Of a DNA stretch of 35,326 nucleotides, positions 15,812-21,409 are shown one piece after another. The DNA is from Paludibacteraceae bacterium. Lineage in GTDB: Bacteria > Bacteroidota > Bacteroidia > Bacteroidales > Paludibacteraceae. The notes beneath the pieces are model-generated. The model saw only the letters and a program-made list of their open reading frames with translations, had not been told where the DNA came from and did no database searches. The DNA lies in the NCBI GenBank assembly GCA_017542915.1, contig JAFXWI010000078.1:1-35326 (forward strand), written 5' to 3'. Numbering within the stretch: position 1 is the stretch's first letter; every line of letters begins with the position of its first letter. The translations under genes and the position numbers were made by a program.

Positions 15812-16352
15812 TACGGTATTTATACTTAGCGCCGGTTTTGCCTTTGGCAATCGAGGCCAACTTATTCCGAACAAAAGTCTTACGGATCGCCGATATACGA
15901 TCAGTGAAGACGTGTCCCTCTAAATGGTCGTATTCATGCTGAACGATACGAGCGCAGAAGCCTGTAAACTCCTCCTCATGCTCCTTGAAATCTTCGTCCA
16001 AATAGCGCAACACAATGCTTTTCGGACGCACAACATTCTCGCTGATGCCCGGCAGCGACAGACATCCCTCGGAATACGTACAGGTATCTTCACTCTCCTC
16101 TATCAGTTCGGGATTGATAAAAGTACGCTTGAAATCCTTACACTCAGGATAGTCTTCTGCCAATTCCGATCCATCTACAATAAACAAACGCCAAGGTTTG
16201 CCCACTTGAGGAGCAGCCAAACCGCAGCCTTCCGCTTGTGCCAGCGTGTCATACATATCCGAGATGAACTGCTTCAACTCCGGTGTATTCTCTATTTCTT
16301 CAGCCTGTTTTCTAAGTACCGGCTGTCCGTACAAATATATAGGAAGTATCAT
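15804..16352 (-). CDS. def: Peptide deformylase
   Basis: 182 residues. All three family motifs are present: GCGLAAPQVG (42-51), EGCLS (95-99, with the metal-ligand Cys) and HEYDH (139-143, with the two metal-ligand His and the catalytic Glu). The enzyme removes the formyl group from nascent chains at the ribosome exit. It follows ruvX by 14 bp and precedes mntP. Its last codons and stop are formed by a heptamer array, giving the tail KYKYRRN. Confidence 0.97.
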   Translation of the reverse strand: MILPIYLYGQPVLRKQAEEIENTPELKQFISDMYDTLAQAEGCGLAAPQVGKPWRLFIVDGSELAEDYPECKDFKRTFINPELIEESEDTCTYSEGCLSLPGISENVVRPKSIVLRYLDEDFKEHEEEFTGFCARIVQHEYDHLEGHVFTDRISAIRKTFVRNKLASIAKGKTGAKYKYRRN

Positions 16353-16360
16353 AACATTCG

Positions 16361-16381
16361 TAATTCTTAATTTTTAATTTT
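16361..16381. repeat. Heptamer array across the ruvX stop
   Basis: Three 7-bp units (TAATTCT, TAATTTT, TAATTTT on the plus strand) encode the last residues of RuvX (KIKN) and provide its TAA stop. The array ends 8 bp before the def ATG. Confidence 0.75.
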
Positions 16382-16783
16382 CTCGAGGTATCCCTCCAGT
16401 ATGATGCATGCCGCGATCTTATCCACCACGGCTTTGTTCTGCCGGTCTTTTTTCTTCATTCCACCGGCTATCATTGCTTGATGCGCCAACACGGATGTGA
16501 AGCGCTCGTCGTACATAGTTATCGGTTTATCAGGAAACTGTTTCTTGAATTGTCCCATGAACGGCCGTATATAGTTCATGCTCTCCGAATCCTCGCCGTT
16601 CATCTGCGTCGGATGACCGATGACTACCTCGTCCACGGGTTCGTGTGCGAAGTAGTCGGTCAGCCATTGGATTATATCCTTCGTCTCAATCGTAAGCAAC
16701 GGATTAGCCGTTATACGGAGTATATCCGTAACGGCTAATCCTGTGCGCTTGCGACCGAAATCTATTGCGAGAATACGTCCCAT
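16367..16783 (-). CDS. ruvX: Putative pre-16S rRNA nuclease / Holliday junction resolvase-like YqgF
   Basis: 138 residues, the usual family length. The RNase H-like fold is marked by GRILAIDFGRKRTGLAVTD at the N-terminus (catalytic Asp in AIDFG), VIGHPTQMNGEDSE in the middle, MYDERFTSVLA, and the C-terminal VDKIAACIILEGYL with the last acidic residue. YqgF is implicated in 5'-end processing of 16S rRNA. The start overlaps the stop of the upstream TPR gene by one base (TAATG), so translation is probably coupled. Confidence 0.93.
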   Translation of the reverse strand: MGRILAIDFGRKRTGLAVTDILRITANPLLTIETKDIIQWLTDYFAHEPVDEVVIGHPTQMNGEDSESMNYIRPFMGQFKKQFPDKPITMYDERFTSVLAHQAMIAGGMKKKDRQNKAVVDKIAACIILEGYLEKIKN

Positions 16784-18021
16784 TAGTATTCGAGCAGAGC
16801 TTTCATCTCGTTCTCTTTGTCCTCCATACCGAAACGGTAGTAGAGACCTTTGAGCGTCTGGATATAACTACGCTCCTCAGGAGCCATCTCATGGGCTTTC
16901 TCGAAGAACGGCAACGACTGACGGAACACTTCGTTCATCTCGTCGAGTGCTTTCTTGTACTCTTTGTTGTCCATGATGTTAGCAGCAGCCTCGTTCAACT
17001 TGACAGCTTGGTTGTAATATACACGACCCTTACCCGCCATAGCGTCTGCCATCTTCGGATCGATTGCCAGAGCAGCATCGAAATCTGCCAATGCAGCCTC
17101 GTAGTTACCTTGGTTCTCATCGAGGTTACCCTTGATCAGGTGGTATTGTGCTACGTTCGGCTCACGCTCGATAGCCTTTGCCAGATAATCGATGGCAGTC
17201 TGCTCCTGACCCGTGAAGATATAGTAGTTGATCAGGTTCTGGAGGAACCACGGTTCTTGCGGGAAACGAACAACTGCATTCTGCAACGTCTCCAAGAACT
17301 TAACGGTATCTTTCACGTTCACGTATTCCTGATAGAGGAACTGGTTAGTAGAGATAGCCTCGTACTCTCCGTCTTTGAGTTGCTCCAACAGAGCGATTGC
17401 ATCCTCGTGCATCTCAGACTGAACAGCGAAGATAGCTGCGTAGTATTTGTACTGGATATAGGTGGTGTCACGCGGCATCTCTTTCTGGATCTTCGGATCC
17501 TGCATCATCGGCAGATCCGGCATCTCCACATGCATCTTGAATGCCTTGAAAGCACCTGCATAATCACGACTCTCGTTCAGATGAACACCGTATTTTACCA
17601 ACTCTTGGTTCTTGTAGTATTCCAGCATCATCTTAGCGATCTTACCGCGCATCTTCGGGTCGGTCGGTACTTCTACGCCTTTCTTGTTCAGTACAGGCAC
17701 CTGTGCCAACTCATCCGCTTTGAGCCAATACTCATAGCTCTCCTCAGCGGCTGCTCCGGAAACGGCTACGTCAGCAGACTGTCCCATCATCTGGTTGTAG
17801 TTCTGCAGCATCACTTCCTTGTAGCCGATCATACCTGCCCAGTAGTACGTCTCTGCGGTGGGTTCCTGCTCCAATGCTTCTGCGATGGACGCACGAGCGG
17901 CTCCGAAATCCGGGCTCTCAGATAACATGTAACTCTTGGCTTTCTTGGTAGCCGGGTTCTTTTGTGCAAAGCAGCCTGCGCTTATCAGCACGAGTGCTGC
18001 CAAAATCAATGTTTTTCTCAT
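16783..18021 (-). CDS. Periplasmic tetratricopeptide-repeat protein
   Basis: 412 residues from the ATG at 18021 (RKTLILAALVLISAGCFAQ), which begins a clear signal peptide; the upstream in-frame ATGs would fall in the end of gyrA. Cleavage is likely after CFA, although ISAGC could also act as a lipobox. The mature part is helical, with TPR units best seen at EQTAIDYLAKAIEREPNVAQ, YEAALADFDAALAIDPKMAD and FEKAHEMAPEERSYIQTLKG. TPR domains mediate protein contacts; no partner can be named. One base separates it from the gyrA stop, and it overlaps ruvX by one base. Confidence 0.9.
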   Translation of the reverse strand: MRKTLILAALVLISAGCFAQKNPATKKAKSYMLSESPDFGAARASIAEALEQEPTAETYYWAGMIGYKEVMLQNYNQMMGQSADVAVSGAAAEESYEYWLKADELAQVPVLNKKGVEVPTDPKMRGKIAKMMLEYYKNQELVKYGVHLNESRDYAGAFKAFKMHVEMPDLPMMQDPKIQKEMPRDTTYIQYKYYAAIFAVQSEMHEDAIALLEQLKDGEYEAISTNQFLYQEYVNVKDTVKFLETLQNAVVRFPQEPWFLQNLINYYIFTGQEQTAIDYLAKAIEREPNVAQYHLIKGNLDENQGNYEAALADFDAALAIDPKMADAMAGKGRVYYNQAVKLNEAAANIMDNKEYKKALDEMNEVFRQSLPFFEKAHEMAPEERSYIQTLKGLYYRFGMEDKENEMKALLEY

Positions 18022-18022
18022 A

Positions 18023-20611
18023 TTATTCTTGATTTTCGTTGTTGTTTTCATCATTTGCATCATTTTCACCATTCAGCGGAGCGTCACCATTCTCTTCTTC
18101 CTCTTTCGGAACGATACAACCGCTCATGAGGCAGTCATTACGTTTCTGAAGTTCGATCAGCTTAACGCCTTGTGCCGCACGTCCGGTCTGACGAATGGTC
18201 GAGATATCCATACGGATAGCAGTTCCGGATTTAGTGATCAGCATCAGGTCATCTGCGTCGGTTACAGCTTCGATACCTACCAAGTGACCGGTCTTCTCTG
18301 TGATCTCGATGGTCTTGACACCCTTACCACCACGGTTCGTCACACGATAGATCGGGTTGCCTTCCTCATCATCGACCGGTGTACGCTTACCGAAGCCGTG
18401 CTCGGAAATCACGAGGATATTCTTGTCTGTACCCTTCTCTACACAAACCGTGCCAATTACGTGATCTTGGCCATCTTCTTCCAAAGTTATTGCCTTCACA
18501 CCGGTAGCTCCACGACCCATCGGACGTACGCCACCTTCGTTGAAACGAACCACCTTACCGTTGTACGAAGCAACCATCATCTCGCTCTGACCATCAGTCA
18601 TCTCAACAGCGATCAGCTCATCGCCTTCACGCAAACCGAGTGCGATGATACCATTAGCACGAGGACGGGAATAAGCCTCCAAGGTCGTTTTCTTCATCAG
18701 ACCGTTCTTGGTCACGAAAATCAGGTAGTGATTCTCGATATACTCTTGATCGTTCAGACCCTTCACGTTGATACACGTACGAACCTTATCACCCTTCTGC
18801 AGGTTGATCATGTTCTGGATAGCACGACCCTTGGACTGCTTGTTACCCTCCGGCAACTCGTAAACCTTCAGCCAATAGAGGCGACCCATCTCGGTGAAGA
18901 ACATCATCGTCGAGTGCATCGAAGCTTGGTGTACATACTCGATGAAGTCCTGATCACGTGCCGAACCGGCTTTCGAACCGATACCGCCACGGGTCTGCTG
19001 ACGGAAGTCTGCCAGCGGAGTACGTTTGATATATCCGAGGTGTGAGATGGTGATTACCATATCGTCATCGGCGTACATATCTTCGGGGTTGAACTCGGTA
19101 GCCATCTTCACGATCTTGGTACGACGCTCATCGCCGTATTTCTCCTTGATCTCCACGAGCTCGGCGTTGATTACGTCATAACGCATCTCCTCGTTTGCCA
19201 ACAGTTCGTTCAAATGGGCGATCAGTTTCTCGATCTCCTCGTACTCGGCTTTCAACTCATCGATACGCAAGCCTGTCAACGAAGCCAGACGCATATCTAC
19301 GATCGCTTTCGACTGCAGGCTATCGAGGTTGAAGCGCTTCTCCAAGTTCGCCTGAGCGTCTGCCGGAGTGCGGCTGGCACGGATGATCTTAACCACCTCA
19401 TCGATGTTATCTACCGCGATGATTAAGCCTTCCAAGATATGTGCTTTTTCCTCGGCTTTCTTGAGTTCGTATTTAGTACGACGGGTCACTACGTCCATAC
19501 GGTGCTCGATGAAGTTACCGATGAGCTGCTTGAGGTTCAAGAGCATCGGACGACCTTTCACGAGGGCGATGCTGTTCACAGCAAAACTCGACTGCAAAGC
19601 AGTGAACTTATACAACTTATTGAGCACTACCTGTGCGTTAGCGTCACGTTTCACGTCAATCACAATACGGATATCGCGTTTCGAGTGATCCTGAATATCG
19701 GAGATACCTTCGATCTTCTTCTCGTTAGCCAACTCAGCAATCGCTTTCACCAACTCGTTCTTCACTACGCCGTACGGCAGCTCGGTGATCACAATACGCT
19801 CCCTTCCGTTGTCATCGGTCTCGATGTCCGCATTCGAACGGATCACTACACGTCCGCGACCGGTCTCATAAGCGTCTTTTACACCCTGATAGCCGTAGAT
19901 AGTACCGCCTGTCGGGAAATCCGGAGCTTTCACGTGCTCCATCAGATCCTCTACCGTAATATCCTCAATCGACGCATCGTGCATACGCGCTTTAATATTA
20001 TCAATGTACGCGCAACAACCGTCAATCACCTCGCTCAAGTTATGTGTCGGCATGTTCGTTGCCATACCAACTGCAATACCGCTGGCTCCGTTCACCAACA
20101 GGTTCGGGAAACGGCAAGGCAGAACGGTCGGCTCTTTCAACGAGTCGTCGAAGTTATTCTGCATATCTACGGTGTCCTTCTCGATGTCGCGAAGCATCTC
20201 TTCAGCCAGCTTCGACAGACGAGCCTCGGTATAACGCATAGCTGCTGCGCCATCTCCATCGACCGAACCGAAGTTACCCTGACCATCTACGAGGCAATAA
20301 CGCATTGCCCAAGGTTGTGCCATACGAACCAAGGTACCGTAAATAGAACTGTCACCATGCGGGTGATACTTACCCATTACCTCACCGACGATACGTGCAC
20401 TTTTCTTAGTCGGTTTGTCACTCGTGTTACCGAGTTCATTCATTCCGAACAGCACACGGCGGTGGACCGGTTTAAAACCGTCGCGCACATCCGGCAGCGC
20501 ACGGCTCACGATCACACTCATCGAGTAATCGATATACGAGGATTTCATTTCCTCGTCAATCTTCACAGGAATAATGTGATCATTCTGAATCATTTCGTTG
20601 TTTTCTTCCAT
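18023..20611 (-). CDS. gyrA: DNA gyrase subunit A
   Basis: 862 residues. The winged-helix domain carries the quinolone-resistance region KYHPHGDSSIYGTLVRMAQP (81-100) and the catalytic Tyr127 in AAAMRYTEARL. The GyrA box is QQTRGGIG in the C-terminal domain, followed by six-bladed pinwheel repeats (GYIKRTPL, GLMKKTTL, GKVVRFNEGGVRPMGRGATG, GFGKRTPVDD) and an acidic Asn/Glu-rich tail. The box and acidic tail mark gyrase rather than ParC. GyrA with GyrB introduces negative supercoils. The residue matching E. coli Asp87 is Gly92. It heads a long minus-strand gene run, with a promoter at 20723-20754 and a 100-nt leader full of hairpins. Confidence 0.97.
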   Translation of the reverse strand: MEENNEMIQNDHIIPVKIDEEMKSSYIDYSMSVIVSRALPDVRDGFKPVHRRVLFGMNELGNTSDKPTKKSARIVGEVMGKYHPHGDSSIYGTLVRMAQPWAMRYCLVDGQGNFGSVDGDGAAAMRYTEARLSKLAEEMLRDIEKDTVDMQNNFDDSLKEPTVLPCRFPNLLVNGASGIAVGMATNMPTHNLSEVIDGCCAYIDNIKARMHDASIEDITVEDLMEHVKAPDFPTGGTIYGYQGVKDAYETGRGRVVIRSNADIETDDNGRERIVITELPYGVVKNELVKAIAELANEKKIEGISDIQDHSKRDIRIVIDVKRDANAQVVLNKLYKFTALQSSFAVNSIALVKGRPMLLNLKQLIGNFIEHRMDVVTRRTKYELKKAEEKAHILEGLIIAVDNIDEVVKIIRASRTPADAQANLEKRFNLDSLQSKAIVDMRLASLTGLRIDELKAEYEEIEKLIAHLNELLANEEMRYDVINAELVEIKEKYGDERRTKIVKMATEFNPEDMYADDDMVITISHLGYIKRTPLADFRQQTRGGIGSKAGSARDQDFIEYVHQASMHSTMMFFTEMGRLYWLKVYELPEGNKQSKGRAIQNMINLQKGDKVRTCINVKGLNDQEYIENHYLIFVTKNGLMKKTTLEAYSRPRANGIIALGLREGDELIAVEMTDGQSEMMVASYNGKVVRFNEGGVRPMGRGATGVKAITLEEDGQDHVIGTVCVEKGTDKNILVISEHGFGKRTPVDDEEGNPIYRVTNRGGKGVKTIEITEKTGHLVGIEAVTDADDLMLITKSGTAIRMDISTIRQTGRAAQGVKLIELQKRNDCLMSGCIVPKEEEENGDAPLNGENDANDENNNENQE

Positions 20612-20621
20612 TTGTATATTT

Positions 20622-20710
20622 GTTTTAACAATTTAACCCTTTAACGTCGCGCAGCGACCATTTTAACGTCGAACTTGTTCGACCATTTTAACGTTTTTAG
20701 CGCTTTGCGC
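20622..20710 (-). repeat. Octamer and hairpin repeat cluster in the gyrA 5' leader
   Basis: Three octamers (20622-20645; GTTTTAAC, AATTTAAC, CCTTTAAC on the plus strand) are followed by three hairpins: GTCGC-GCA-GCGAC (20646-20658), GTCGAAC-TT-GTTCGAC (20668-20683) and GCGC-TTT-GCGC (20700-20710). The hairpins are separated by TTTTAACG linkers. The stems differ in sequence but each is self-complementary. All of this lies between the predicted start of transcription and the gyrA ATG. Confidence 0.75.
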
Positions 20711-20722
20711 CAAAATCGGCTG

Positions 20723-20754
20723 CAAAGTTACAAAAAAAAATTAACATGCGCAAG
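20723..20754 (-). promoter_or_regulatory. Promoter of gyrA
   Basis: On the minus strand CTTG (20751-20754), 20 bp that include a run of nine T, then TAACTTTG (20723-20730) followed by CAG. The -33 box has one mismatch. The leader to the ATG at 20611 is about 105 nt. Confidence 0.82.
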
Positions 20755-20766
20755 CGCGCACGTTAC

Positions 20767-20821
20767 TTTTTTATATTTTTTATGCATTTTTAGCCGTTTT
20801 TAGCCATTTTAAGCACTTTTT
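20767..20821 (-). promoter_or_regulatory. Helically phased A-tracts upstream of the gyrA promoter
   Basis: Six A-tracts of 4-6 bases (A on the minus strand) start at 20767, 20776, 20787, 20797, 20807 and 20817, at spacings of 9, 11, 10, 10 and 10 bp. This in-phase spacing is the classic signature of intrinsic DNA bending. The array begins 13 bp upstream of the -33 box. Confidence 0.8.
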
Positions 20822-20956
20822 CGAGGGGGTGTCGGTAAAAATAACACAATCGCTTAGAACGTCCATAAATGCCCTTTATAGCAATTCGCACTCCAACACT
20901 CTTCCTTCCTCGCTCTTCTTTTCTTTGTTCCTTTTTTCCGTCTCTTCCTCTTTATG

Positions 20957-20978
20957 GAGAAGCCTGAGGGGGCTTTTC
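20957..20978 (+). repeat. Hairpin with T-rich 3' side in the gyrA-lptD interval
   Basis: GAGAAGCC (20957-20964) pairs with GGCTTTTC (20971-20978), with one G-T pair, around a TGAGGG loop. It is followed by TTTGTTCC. It has terminator shape on the plus strand but no upstream plus-strand gene. The 16-bp direct repeat copy 20973-20988 overlaps its 3' arm. Confidence 0.5.
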
Positions 20979-20990
20979 TTTGTTCCTTGC

Positions 20991-21009
20991 GTCGGGATCT
21001 GATCCCGAC
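20991..21009. repeat. 19-bp near-perfect palindrome
   Basis: GTCGGGATC and GATCCCGAC flank a single T, giving 9-bp arms. It is directly downstream of the 16-bp direct repeat. It could be a protein-binding operator or an interspersed repeat; nothing nearby decides this. Confidence 0.7.
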
Positions 21010-21356
21010 AAAAACACCCCTTTCAAGTGCTCTCCCCGACCCCGGACCGAGTGCGCCTCGATACCGCAACGTGGGCATCCTAGACCATGCTACTTATTAC
21101 ACCTATGCAACAATCACATACACAACGATTTACAAGCAATTTCCAAACGCCGAAAAATAGCCATATTTTCGATTTCAATTGCACCTTTTTAGAGCCCTCT
21201 CTTCCCTGTTTCGGCATCTGTTAATATTCTCCGGGCGATTGTCATCGTCCGCCCCTTTCCCCACAACGCTTGTTTCCATTTTTCACGAACACAAATGCCC
21301 TTTTTGCCCATTTAATCTATAAAATTTCATTTTATTGGACGAAAAACACCCGAAAA

Positions 21357-21388
21357 TTTGCATATGTGAAAATTTTGTAGTACCTTTG
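21357..21388 (+). promoter_or_regulatory. Promoter of lptD
   Basis: TTTG (21357-21360), 20 bp, TACCTTTG (21381-21388) followed by CACG. It matches the consensus perfectly and carries the CATATGT extension. Transcription should start near 21395, which rules out the upstream in-frame ATG at 21335 and supports the ATG at 21410. Confidence 0.88.
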
Positions 21389-21409
21389 CACGATTTTTTG
21401 TGTGCATAT

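Larger units (their letters stand above)
20822..21356. other. Non-coding interval between the gyrA and lptD promoters
   Basis: About 535 bp without a credible gene. Short open frames here have no family signature and are rich in Arg/Lys or low complexity. The interval holds a 16-bp direct repeat (20918-20933 and 20973-20988), a hairpin followed by a T-rich stretch (20957-20978) and a perfect palindrome (20991-21009). The rest (21010-21356) shows nothing I can name. A small RNA is possible but no promoter of the TTTG/TAnnTTTG type is evident. Confidence 0.6.

Noticed and set aside
13397..16381. Tandem arrays taken as a CRISPR locus.
   Set aside because: The units are 7 bp, contiguous and without spacers, and no cas genes are present.
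16765..17925. A 386-codon open frame on the plus strand opposite the TPR gene.
   Set aside because: It is a shadow frame with no signal peptide or family motif, while the minus-strand frame has a signal peptide and TPRs.
19439..20644. A 401-codon open frame on the plus strand opposite gyrA.
   Set aside because: It is a shadow of the gyrA coding frame. It shows no domain and no promoter, and ends in the gyrA leader.
20854..21078. A short Arg/Lys-rich open frame on the minus strand in the gyrA-lptD interval.
   Set aside because: It is made from the direct repeat and hairpins, has no promoter or family and is probably non-coding.
21335..21409. An N-terminal extension of LptD from an ATG at 21335.
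   Set aside because: The extension overlaps the promoter, and the signal peptide starts at the ATG at 21410.
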